Shown: positions 26,586-33,221 of the stretch, piece by piece
Layout of the letters: every line of letters begins with the position of its first letter
Numbering within the stretch: position 1 is the stretch's first letter
Source: an uncultured Collinsella sp.
GTDB lineage: Bacteria > Actinomycetota > Coriobacteriia > Coriobacteriales > Coriobacteriaceae
Assembly (NCBI GenBank): GCA_937995345.1
Contig: CALKKS010000032.1
Coordinates: forward strand, 1-44,932
Length of the DNA stretch: 44,932 bases
Direction: 5' to 3'
Notes under the pieces: model-generated
Seen by the model: the letters and a program-made list of their open reading frames with translations, nothing else
Databases searched by the model: none
What the model was told of the DNA's origin: nothing
Translations under genes and position numbers: made by a program

Positions 26586-27638
26586 ATGAATCCCAGGACT
26601 AAATCTCAGGACATTCGCGACTTGAGCCAAAACGATATTCGCGAGCTCGTGGCACAACTCGGCCAGCCCGCTTTCCGCGCGAAGCAGCTCATCGAATGGG
26701 TCTTTGAGAAGAACGTTTGTTCGTTTGATGATATGACTAACCTTCCCAAGGCTTTCCGCGAGCAGCTTAAAGAGGCTTTTGCCTTTGACACGCCGACCGA
26801 GCTCACCAAGCAGGTGTCTAAGGATGGCTCTCGCAAGTATCTGCTCGAGTACCACGACGGCATTTCCGTCGAGACCGTTGGCATGCCCCGTCGCAACAAG
26901 CTTTCCGTCTGCGTTTCCACCCAGGCAGGCTGTGGCATGGGCTGCGCCTTTTGCGCCACCGGCCTTAACGGCCTCAAGCGCTCGCTGACAGCTCAGGAGA
27001 TCGTCGACCAGGTGCTTCATGTATCCAACGACTTTGGCGAGCGTGCCACGAGCGTTGTCTTCATGGGCCAGGGCGAGCCGTTTGCCAACTACGACGAGGT
27101 TCTCAAGGCGTTGCGAATCCTCAACGACCCCGATGGCATCGGTATCGGCGCCCGTCACCTCACCGTCTCTACCAGCGGCGTTATTCCCGGTATTCGCAAA
27201 TTTGCCGACATCCCCGAGCAGTTCACACTTGCCGTTTCTCTGCATTCCGCCATCCAGTCGACGCGCAATAAGCTCATGCCCGGTGTTAAGAAGTACACGC
27301 TGCTCCGCCTGCACGAGGCGCTTCAGCTCTACACCGAGAAGACTGGCCGCCGCCCGACCTATGAGTATGCCATGATCGAAGGCGTCAACGATACGAATCC
27401 CGAGATGCAGGCACTCTGCGACTTCTGCGAGGGAACGCTGTGCCACGTTAACCTGATTCAGCTTAACGACATCGAGGGCAGCCCGCTCAAGCCGTCTCCG
27501 ATTCATAAGGTTGAGGATCTTCAGCGCCGCCTTGAGTCTCGTGGCATCGAGACCACGATCCGTAATTCTCGCGGCAATGATATTGATGCCGCCTGCGGTC
27601 AGCTGAAGCAACGCTTCAAGGTACAGAAGAACGCATAG
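26586..27638 (+). CDS. rlmN: 23S rRNA/tRNA adenine-C2 methyltransferase
   Basis: A radical-SAM enzyme that methylates A2503 of 23S rRNA and A37 of some tRNAs. The 350-residue product has the cluster motif CGMGCAFC (near residue 117), GGEP-like MGQGEP, and the C-terminal block with the partner Cys (DIDAACGQL). The acceptor region of the N-terminus (FRAKQLIEWVF) also matches. GAAAGG lies 5 nt before the ATG. It is divergent from ddl across an 85-bp gap and ends at a strong terminator that follows a parS-like site. Confidence 0.96.
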   Translation: MNPRTKSQDIRDLSQNDIRELVAQLGQPAFRAKQLIEWVFEKNVCSFDDMTNLPKAFREQLKEAFAFDTPTELTKQVSKDGSRKYLLEYHDGISVETVGMPRRNKLSVCVSTQAGCGMGCAFCATGLNGLKRSLTAQEIVDQVLHVSNDFGERATSVVFMGQGEPFANYDEVLKALRILNDPDGIGIGARHLTVSTSGVIPGIRKFADIPEQFTLAVSLHSAIQSTRNKLMPGVKKYTLLRLHEALQLYTEKTGRRPTYEYAMIEGVNDTNPEMQALCDFCEGTLCHVNLIQLNDIEGSPLKPSPIHKVEDLQRRLESRGIETTIRNSRGNDIDAACGQLKQRFKVQKNA

Positions 27639-27657
27639 GGGAGTCTGTGCCCCATAA

Positions 27658-27673
27658 CGTTTCATGTGAAACA
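27658..27673. promoter_or_regulatory. near-consensus parS site
   Basis: CGTTTCATGTGAAACA differs from the parS consensus TGTTTCACGTGAAACA at two positions. It lies just after rlmN, 2.2 kb from the perfect parS cluster, so ParB probably loads or spreads here. Confidence 0.75.
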
Positions 27674-27677
27674 TCCG

Positions 27678-27716
27678 ACAGCCCCGGTTGCAGATAATGC
27701 AACCGGGGCTGTTTCA
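27678..27716 (+). terminator. terminator of rlmN
   Basis: ACAGCCCCGGTTGC (27678-27691) pairs perfectly with GCAACCGGGGCTGT (27699-27712), followed by a T-rich tail. Confidence 0.88.
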
Positions 27717-27770
27717 TTTGTTTTCATACTAATGGATTTGATTTACGTAAGCTTAGTTTTTAGCCAAAAT

Positions 27771-27808
27771 AAGGGGTCCTTGTCTCATCTATCAGACAAG
27801 GACCCCTT
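27771..27808 (-). terminator. terminator of the parA-parB operon
   Basis: AAGGGGTCCTTGTCT (27771-27785) pairs perfectly with AGACAAGGACCCCTT (27794-27808). A T-rich stretch follows on the minus strand. It may also back up rlmN termination. Confidence 0.85.
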
Positions 27809-27827
27809 CAAAACAGGCAAGTAGTTG

Positions 27828-27839
27828 TTAGGTACCTAA
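27828..27839. repeat. 12-bp palindrome TTAGGTACCTAA, copy 1
   Basis: Perfect palindrome overlapping the stop codon of the small gene downstream of parB. An identical copy lies at 31332-31343. Confidence 0.6.
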
Positions 27840-28090
27840 TAACCAACATTTTCCCACTGATGGTTAACCCAGTCTTGGTTAATCTTGGGATTCTTAGTCA
27901 CCTGAGCAGTGCGCATAGCGACATCTTCGGTCATCACATCCATTTTCTTTTTAGATGTATCGACGATATCCTGAGCTCCGCGGAGCAGTCGACCTCGGAG
28001 TTCATCATCTGTTGCAAGCTTATACCCTGCAAAAGCACCAGCCGCGACGGTGGTTGCCAACGCAATGGCCGCGAGAATCTTATTCTTCAT
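27836..28090 (-). CDS. small YtxH-like membrane protein
   Basis: An 84-residue protein with one N-terminal membrane helix (about 4-23: KILAAIALATTVAAGAFAGYKL) and a charged, helical C-terminal part, like YtxH-type proteins, whose function is not settled. ATG 28090 is chosen because GGAGG lies 6 nt upstream, inside the end of parB. The gene overlaps parB by 11 nt and closes the parA-parB operon. A longer frame running into parB has no better start. Confidence 0.75.
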   Translation of the reverse strand: MKNKILAAIALATTVAAGAFAGYKLATDDELRGRLLRGAQDIVDTSKKKMDVMTEDVAMRTAQVTKNPKINQDWVNHQWENVGY

Positions 28091-28985
28091 CCTGATCCTC
28101 CTGCCCAAATTGAACCATTTCGCCAAGGATACGTGAGAGTTCATCTTCGTCCTTAAACTCGATTTCAATTTTATTCTTGCCACGCGAGCTCTTCACACGT
28201 ACATTCGTGTTAAATACTTGACGAAGTACCCGAGCAGCTTTTTTGAATGACTGAGGTGTTGCTGGCCTTGGAGTCCTTGGCGTCTCTCCGGCAGAAAACA
28301 ACGGAGCAAGATTTTCTGTCGCTCTAACGGAAAGACCTTCCGCTACAACTTTCTCAGCAAGTCGAATCCTGGCATCTTCATATGGAACTGCGAGAATTGC
28401 TCTCGCATGGCCCGCAGTAAGTTTGCCCTCGAAAATCATCTGCTGAACGACTTCGGGAAGATCTAGCAAACGAAGTGAATTTGTAATTGCAGAACGAGAC
28501 TTACTGACAGCCTTTGATAACGCCTCCTGCGTCATGCCGCTTGCATCAATGAGTTGACGATAACCCTTCGCCTCTTCGACTGGATTCAAGTCAGAACGCT
28601 GAAGATTCTCGATAAGAGCAAGGGCAAGCATTTCCTCATCATTAACTTCCTTAATGATGACAGGCAGTTCTTCAAGACCAGCAAGCTTTGACGCCTGGTA
28701 ACGACGCTCACCCGCGATAATCTCATAGCCGTTTCCATGTTTGCGAACCAAAAGCGGCTGCAAAACGCCATGTTCTTGGATTGACTCGCTCAACTCGCGA
28801 AGTTCAGTTTCGTTAAAGTGAATTCGCGGCTGATTAGGGTTGGGAACGATATCCTCAATGGGCAGTTTTGTTTCAGAAGCGGCATTTGAAGCCGATGCAG
28901 CCGAACCACCAGTCTCATACTCAGCCTCTGAGACCAAAGCATTGAGTCCACGTCCCAATCCGCCACGTTTCTTTGCACTAGGCAC
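28080..28985 (-). CDS. parB: chromosome-partitioning protein ParB
   Basis: The parS-binding CTPase clamp that loads chromosome-segregation complexes near the origin. The 301-residue product starts with the RGGLGRGLNAL motif that stimulates ParA. The CTP-binding domain includes GERRYQASK and the ENLQRSDLNP box. An HTH follows (MTQEALSKAVSKSRSAITNSLRLL), then a C-terminal dimerisation tail. It starts at GTG with an excellent AGAGGTGATC ribosome site inside parA, overlapping it by 8 nt. The gene is AT-richer than most of the window. Confidence 0.96.
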   Translation of the reverse strand: MPSAKKRGGLGRGLNALVSEAEYETGGSAASASNAASETKLPIEDIVPNPNQPRIHFNETELRELSESIQEHGVLQPLLVRKHGNGYEIIAGERRYQASKLAGLEELPVIIKEVNDEEMLALALIENLQRSDLNPVEEAKGYRQLIDASGMTQEALSKAVSKSRSAITNSLRLLDLPEVVQQMIFEGKLTAGHARAILAVPYEDARIRLAEKVVAEGLSVRATENLAPLFSAGETPRTPRPATPQSFKKAARVLRQVFNTNVRVKSSRGKNKIEIEFKDEDELSRILGEMVQFGQEDQDEE

Positions 28986-29778
28986 GCTTGATCACCTCTT
29001 TTGCAAGGTTCATATACGCTTTTGCACCCTTATTTTGAGGCGCATAGGTAATTACCGGTTCTCCAAAAGACGGAGCTTCGGAAATTTTAACTGTACGAGG
29101 AATCAGAGTCTTAAACGCCTTATCACCAAAGTACGATTGAACCTCCTCAACAACCTGATTCGACAGGGAAGTACGCGAGTCATACATGGTCATAAGCACG
29201 CCATAGGTGTCTAAGCCCTTGTTCAGACGTGATTTGACCATCTTCATTGACTCAAGCAGCTTCGTAACTCCTTCGAGTGCGTAATACTCACACTGGATCG
29301 GAATCAAAACGCTGTCTGCTGCGGTCAAAGCGTTGATTGTAAGCAGGCCGAGCGAAGGAGGGCAGTCAATGAAAATAAAATCGAACTCGTCCTGAATCGG
29401 TTCAAGCAAATCTTTAAGGCGAGTTTCACGAGCAATTGCGCTTACGAGCTCAATTTCGGCGCCTGCAAGCTGAATTGTAGCCGGAATAACGAATACCTTT
29501 TTGCAATTTGTATCAAGAACAAGCGATTCTGCCGGCACATCATTCAACAACGCATCATAGATGCAGTGTTCAAGGTCTTCCTTTTCAATTCCAAATCCAC
29601 TGGTGCTATTTCCCTGCGGATCAAAATCAACAATCAGTGCCTTGCGACCCTGCTCACCCAGTGCTGCTGCAAGGTTTACGGCCGTCGTTGACTTACCGAC
29701 ACCGCCTTTTTGGTTGATGATTGCAATGATACGCGTGTCTTTTGCGCTCTTCGAACGCTTAACGTCGCGAAATCCCAC
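28978..29778 (-). CDS. parA: chromosome-partitioning ATPase ParA (Soj)
   Basis: A 266-residue deviant-Walker ATPase. KGGVGKSTTAVNL (near residue 24) is the signature A motif with its additional lysine. FIFIDCPPSLG is the Walker B region and DFDPQGNSTSG is also present. It binds DNA as an ATP dimer and moves or separates ParB-parS complexes and regulates DnaA in other bacteria. GTG 29778 is preceded by AGGAGG. Three perfect parS sites lie in the 134 bp upstream, so ParB may also regulate this promoter. Confidence 0.96.
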   Translation of the reverse strand: MGFRDVKRSKSAKDTRIIAIINQKGGVGKSTTAVNLAAALGEQGRKALIVDFDPQGNSTSGFGIEKEDLEHCIYDALLNDVPAESLVLDTNCKKVFVIPATIQLAGAEIELVSAIARETRLKDLLEPIQDEFDFIFIDCPPSLGLLTINALTAADSVLIPIQCEYYALEGVTKLLESMKMVKSRLNKGLDTYGVLMTMYDSRTSLSNQVVEEVQSYFGDKAFKTLIPRTVKISEAPSFGEPVITYAPQNKGAKAYMNLAKEVIKRA

Positions 29779-29817
29779 GGTCCCTCCTGGTGTGTATTAA
29801 AGCTGTCAAACGGAGGA

Positions 29818-29833
29818 TGTTTCACGTGAAACA
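29818..29833. promoter_or_regulatory. parS site 1
   Basis: Perfect TGTTTCACGTGAAACA, the ParB-binding palindrome, 40 bp upstream of parA. Confidence 0.95.
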
Positions 29834-29856
29834 TTCCGATTCGATATCAACCGCCA

Positions 29857-29872
29857 TGTTTCACGTGAAACA
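29857..29872. promoter_or_regulatory. parS site 2
   Basis: Perfect TGTTTCACGTGAAACA, 39 bp from site 1 (start to start). Confidence 0.95.
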
Positions 29873-29895
29873 CTTCAAGTTGCTAGTATCCATTA

Positions 29896-29911
29896 TGTTT
29901 CACGTGAAACA
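29896..29911. promoter_or_regulatory. parS site 3
   Basis: Perfect TGTTTCACGTGAAACA, again 39 bp from site 2 and ending one base before the rsmG stop. The even spacing (about 3.7 helical turns) is notable. Confidence 0.95.
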
Positions 29912-29912
29912 T

Positions 29913-30650
29913 CTAGGCAAGCGGATTCTTCTTTGCCATGCCATTTGCACGAGGCAATGAAACGGATGCTGGATGACTCTTCTTAAGAACAATGAACTCC
30001 CTGTGGCCCAAACCCTCAGGCAAATCGATTGCGTCATTCAGAAGCAAAGTGAAGCCACAGATCTTAGCTGCTGACATGCCGGAAGCAAGCTCCTCATCCG
30101 ATGGATTGCCTTTCGTGATAACAAATAACCCTCCATCCTTGAGATACGGAGCCGCATACTCAACAAGAATTGGTAGAGGGGCCAGGGCGCGAGCGGTTAC
30201 GACAGAGAACTGCTTCTTATGGCTTCGAGCATATTCTTCAAGGCGATCATGAACTGCATGACCACATTTCAATCTAAGAGCATGAACAAAATTATTTACA
30301 GCATCGACCTTCTTGCCAACAGAATCAATATAAGTAGCCTTACGATGCGTGGTTATCGTTAATGGAATACCAGGGAAGCCTGCACCTGTTCCCATATCGA
30401 GCAAAGCTCCCTCAGGAGCCTTATTGATATAAGGGAGCAAGACAAGTGAGTCGAGGATATGAAGTACCGCAGCATCTTCTACGTTAAGAATACGGGTAAG
30501 ATTGGTTGTCTTATTTGTTTCCAGAACCAAATCCAAATGCTGAATACATTTCCTTAGCTCAGCATCAGTTACGCTCAAGGAATACTCTTTGCAATAGGAG
30601 GTTAGACGACTCAGCATCTCGTCAGCCTGCAGATCTGTAAGTACAAACAA
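29913..30650 (-). CDS. rsmG: 16S rRNA (guanine527-N7)-methyltransferase
   Basis: RsmG (GidB) methylates G527 of 16S rRNA with S-adenosylmethionine; loss gives low-level streptomycin resistance in other bacteria. The SAM-binding motif LLDMGTGAGFPGIPL and the VTARALAPL block are intact. A frame extends to TTG 30698, but that codon lies in the T-run of the upstream terminator. AAGGAG sits 6 nt before an internal TTG at 30650, giving about 245 residues, a normal length. The start is therefore probably a rare TTG. The gene shares the AT-rich composition of parAB. Confidence 0.92.
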   Translation of the reverse strand: MFVLTDLQADEMLSRLTSYCKEYSLSVTDAELRKCIQHLDLVLETNKTTNLTRILNVEDAAVLHILDSLVLLPYINKAPEGALLDMGTGAGFPGIPLTITTHRKATYIDSVGKKVDAVNNFVHALRLKCGHAVHDRLEEYARSHKKQFSVVTARALAPLPILVEYAAPYLKDGGLFVITKGNPSDEELASGMSAAKICGFTLLLNDAIDLPEGLGHREFIVLKKSHPASVSLPRANGMAKKNPLA

Positions 30651-30696
30651 CAGAAGCTCCTTTCTGACAAAAATCAGTGTATCGAGAACTTTTGAC

Positions 30697-30726
30697 AAAA
30701 AAAGGGGACGTGGAAACCACGCCCCC
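30697..30726 (-). terminator. terminator of the rpmH-jag operon
   Basis: Minus strand GGGGGCGTGG pairs with CCACGTCCCC (loop TTT, one G-T pair), followed by seven T. It ends close to the rsmG coding region. Confidence 0.88.
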
Positions 30727-30746
30727 TTAGCATAAGCTCGAGTAGA

Positions 30747-31316
30747 TTATCGAGCAACAATCACCACATGGCGATCAGGGTCAGAACCCTCAGAATGGGT
30801 ATCGACGGCATCATTGCCACGAAGTGCAATATGAACGAGTCGGCGCTCATAGGCATTCATGGGCGGAAGTGAAACACTCTTATGAGTACGGATAGCACGC
30901 TCGGCGGCAGACTGAGCCATAGAGGCAACCTTGTCCTGACGGCGGCTCTTGTAGCCCTCAACGTCTACCACAACCGGATACCTAAAGCCAAGCTTGCGGC
31001 TTACCAGCAAAGAGAACATAACCTGAAGAGCATCAAGGGTACGACCATGACGGCCAATGAGAACAGCAAGATCAGGAGCCGTAACATCCAAAATCAGCTC
31101 ACCCTCGTCGCCCTCGTACTCATCAATAGGAGAGTTGGCGGCATCGAAGTGCGAAAGGATGGAACGCAGAATGGAAATCGCAACATCGGCAATGGTGTCG
31201 AGCTCCTCATCGGTCAGCTCTTCACCGGCCTTGTAGCGCTGTGCAATCTCGGGATAATCGCCCGCAATCTGCGGGGCAACCTCCTCAAGCATATCCTCGA
31301 TGATCTCTTCAGACAT
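30747..31316 (-). CDS. jag: Jag/KhpB RNA-binding protein (KH and R3H)
   Basis: A 189-residue RNA-binding protein. An acidic N-terminal region is followed by a KH domain with GRHGRTLDALQ (about residue 90) and an R3H domain (LPPMNAYERRLVH). In streptococci the homologue controls cell elongation and division with KhpA. Here it follows yidC, as in most Gram-positives. ATG 31316 has GGAG 6 nt upstream; the ATG-like start 12 nt earlier does not. Confidence 0.93.
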   Translation of the reverse strand: MSEEIIEDMLEEVAPQIAGDYPEIAQRYKAGEELTDEELDTIADVAISILRSILSHFDAANSPIDEYEGDEGELILDVTAPDLAVLIGRHGRTLDALQVMFSLLVSRKLGFRYPVVVDVEGYKSRRQDKVASMAQSAAERAIRTHKSVSLPPMNAYERRLVHIALRGNDAVDTHSEGSDPDRHVVIVAR

Positions 31317-31331
31317 AACGTACTCCAAAAG

Positions 31332-31343
31332 TTAGGTACCTAA
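31332..31343. repeat. 12-bp palindrome TTAGGTACCTAA, copy 2
   Basis: Identical to 27828-27839 and sharing one further flanking base (GTTAGGTACCTAA). It lies between yidC and jag. Confidence 0.6.
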
Positions 31344-31361
31344 ATAAGATTGATATCCCGA

Positions 31362-32132
31362 CTACTTCTTCTTGTGCGGACGCGGCTTCTTCTCGCGGCG
31401 CGTAACCTCAACCTGCAGCGGGGCGTTCTGAAGACGCTCCTCCTCTTCGGCCTTGGCCTTGTCGATAACCTTCTGCGTCACGAAGATCTGCTGGATAACC
31501 TGCCAGGCAGAGGACACGTCGTAGTACAGCAGAACGCCAACGGGCAGGCTCCAGCCCATCCAAAGCATCATGACGGTCATGACGACGGCCATCATGCGCA
31601 TGCTCTGGGCCTGCTGACCAGTCTGATTGCGAGACATATACAGCTGCGGAATCAGGGTCAAGACAGCAAACAGAATCAGGCAAACCAGCGCAGGCAGCGC
31701 AACCATAAAGCCATCGGCAAAGGAAGCGCTCGGCGTCGTGGTCAGATCGGGCAGGATGTTATAGAACGAGAACGTACCCTCGTTAAAGTACTGCGGCAGA
31801 TTGCGCAGCAGGGTGAACAGGGCACACAGGATAGGCATCTGGATCAGCAGCGGCAGACAACCAGCCATGGGGTTGAACTTGTTCTCGCTGTAGAACTTCT
31901 GCATCTCCTCGGCCTGACGCTGAGGATCGTCGGCGTAACGCTCCTGGATCTCGAGCATCTTGGGCTGCAGCACCTGCATACGAGCCGTCGACTTGGTCGA
32001 CTTGAGCATAAGCGGCGTCAGCAGCAGACGGATGATGACCACCAGGATGATGATGGACAGGCCCCAGTCGACCGCAAAGGTCTGGATGAGCTTGAGCAGC
32101 TCGAAAAGGATGTTAACGATCCAATCCCACAT
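31362..32132 (-). CDS. yidC: membrane protein insertase YidC
   Basis: A 256-residue Oxa1-family insertase of the short Gram-positive type, lacking the large periplasmic domain. Membrane helices and the conserved hydrophilic-groove region (IRLLLTPLMLKSTKSTARM; the Arg is the groove residue) are visible, with NPMAGCLPLLIQMPI. The C-terminus is basic (KKPRPHKKK), which fits ribosome contact. No lipobox is seen at the N-terminus. GGAGG precedes the ATG. It lies between yidD and jag. Confidence 0.96.
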   Translation of the reverse strand: MWDWIVNILFELLKLIQTFAVDWGLSIIILVVIIRLLLTPLMLKSTKSTARMQVLQPKMLEIQERYADDPQRQAEEMQKFYSENKFNPMAGCLPLLIQMPILCALFTLLRNLPQYFNEGTFSFYNILPDLTTTPSASFADGFMVALPALVCLILFAVLTLIPQLYMSRNQTGQQAQSMRMMAVVMTVMMLWMGWSLPVGVLLYYDVSSAWQVIQQIFVTQKVIDKAKAEEEERLQNAPLQVEVTRREKKPRPHKKK

Positions 32133-32161
32133 GTAAGTTTTCCTCCGATAGCGAGTGCCCG

Positions 32162-32386
32162 CTAAGGCACAGGGTCATAACCGCCGACGTGCAGGGGATT
32201 GCAGCGAGCGATGCGCCTCACGGCAAGCCAGCAGCCTCTCAAAACACCGTACTTCTCAATCGCCTGGATAGCGTATTGCGAGCACGTTGGGTAATAAATG
32301 CAGGCGTCAGGCAATAAGGGCGAAATAACCTGTTGATATATGCGAATAGGAGCGATGGCAACACGTCGCAAAACGTGGTTGCTCAT
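32162..32386 (-). CDS. yidD: membrane protein insertion efficiency factor YidD
   Basis: A 74-residue protein with the family core IRIYQQVISPLLPDACIYYPTCSQYA and the CNPLHVGGYDPVP ending. It probably helps YidC insert membrane proteins. Start and rnpA stop overlap by 4 nt (ATGA-type). Confidence 0.95.
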   Translation of the reverse strand: MSNHVLRRVAIAPIRIYQQVISPLLPDACIYYPTCSQYAIQAIEKYGVLRGCWLAVRRIARCNPLHVGGYDPVP

Positions 32387-32721
32387 CGCTCCTCCCCGGC
32401 AACGCCGGCGCGTTTCATAAGCGAACGCAATGCCTTGTCCATCTCCTGCGGCGAGGAAACCCTCGTCTTGGGAGTCGCGAACAAGATGATGTCATAACCC
32501 GCAACGGGAAATCCACAGCTGCGGGCGGCCTCGCGCATCACACGCTTAGATCGGTTGCGCACAACAGCACAACCGAGTCGTTTAGCACCAACGAAGGCGA
32601 CCCTCCCGGAGTCGCCTTCGCCAACCGATTCACATATGGTCATTCGAATCAGAGGGTGATTGAAACGACGCCCCTGACTGAACACATGCTCGAAATCTTG
32701 CCGAGACTTAATAGTCTTCAT
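32383..32721 (-). CDS. rnpA: ribonuclease P protein component
   Basis: A 112-residue basic protein subunit of RNase P, which trims the 5' leaders of tRNAs. The signature GAKRLGCAVVRNRSKRVMRE is the RNA-binding RNR block. It lies 20 nt after rpmH, in the same transcript as in most bacteria. Confidence 0.96.
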   Translation of the reverse strand: MKTIKSRQDFEHVFSQGRRFNHPLIRMTICESVGEGDSGRVAFVGAKRLGCAVVRNRSKRVMREAARSCGFPVAGYDIILFATPKTRVSSPQEMDKALRSLMKRAGVAGEER

Positions 32722-32741
32722 GCGAGATGTGTGTATCGCTG

Positions 32742-32876
32742 CTAGACAGTGAGACGCTTGCGGCCCTTGGCGCGACGACGGGCGAGCACGGCACGACCAC
32801 CCTTAGTGGCCATACGGGCACGGAAGCCATGGGTCTTGGCACGCTTACGCTTATTAGGCTGATACGTACGCTTCAT
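32742..32876 (-). CDS. rpmH: 50S ribosomal protein L34
   Basis: A 44-residue protein beginning MKRTYQPNKRKRAKTHGFR, the standard L34 sequence, with Lys/Arg-rich remainder. GGAGG lies 8 nt before ATG 32876. A longer frame (to 32936) only adds untranslated leader. First gene of the leftward operon. Confidence 0.97.
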   Translation of the reverse strand: MKRTYQPNKRKRAKTHGFRARMATKGGRAVLARRRAKGRKRLTV

Positions 32877-32904
32877 CTTAAGTTCCTCCTGCTGCATTTC
32901 GAGT

Positions 32905-32922
32905 GTCCGCGGGGGCGCGGAC
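32905..32922 (-). other. rpmH leader hairpin
   Basis: GTCCGCG and CGCGGAC pair around a 4-nt G/C loop, about 30 nt upstream of the rpmH start. There is no T-run. It may stabilise the leader or control L34 translation. Confidence 0.5.
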
Positions 32923-32948
32923 GCAGATATAGACACGTGAGCTTGAAG

Positions 32949-32978
32949 ATTGTAGGGAAATCAATGTTCAAATGTCAA
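32949..32978 (-). promoter_or_regulatory. promoter of the rpmH operon
   Basis: Minus strand: perfect -35 TTGACA (32973-32978), 18-nt spacer, -10 TACAAT (32949-32954). Confidence 0.8.
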
Positions 32979-33040
32979 GAAATCAAAGGTAAAAGGTTGC
33001 AAAGAGTACACGGTTCCCCCATAAGCAGAACCGGCATTTG

Positions 33041-33221
33041 AGGCGGCGGGCAACTTTTCACGAAATTTCATCGAGTTTTCAACAGGTCGTGTTGGAAATG
33101 TTGAGAACTTTTCGTCCGTTTTCCAAAGTTTTCAACAGGTTTTGAAAACTTGTCGAAAGATGAGAAACATTGCGCGGTGAGCTACTATTTGTTCAAAACC
33201 TTTTGAAAGATTGCGAGCGGC
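33041..33221. other. origin-side DnaA-box-like cluster
   Basis: AT-rich intergenic stretch with repeated nonamers: TTTTCAACA at 33076-33084 and 33129-33137, and TTTCCAACA and TTCTCAACA on the minus strand at 33090-33098 and 33099-33107. These match the standard box TTATCCACA at six or seven positions. A 17-nt repeat (TTGAAAACTTGTCGAAA, 33142-33158) recurs at 36308-36324 after dnaA. This is probably one half of a bipartite oriC. Confidence 0.65.
33160..33188 (+). promoter_or_regulatory. candidate promoter of the GHKL-dnaA operon
   Basis: -35 ATGAGA (33160-33165, four of six), 17-nt spacer, -10 TACTAT (33183-33188), 33 nt before the first ATG. It lies next to the DnaA-box-like cluster, so autoregulation by DnaA is plausible. 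Confidence 0.4.
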
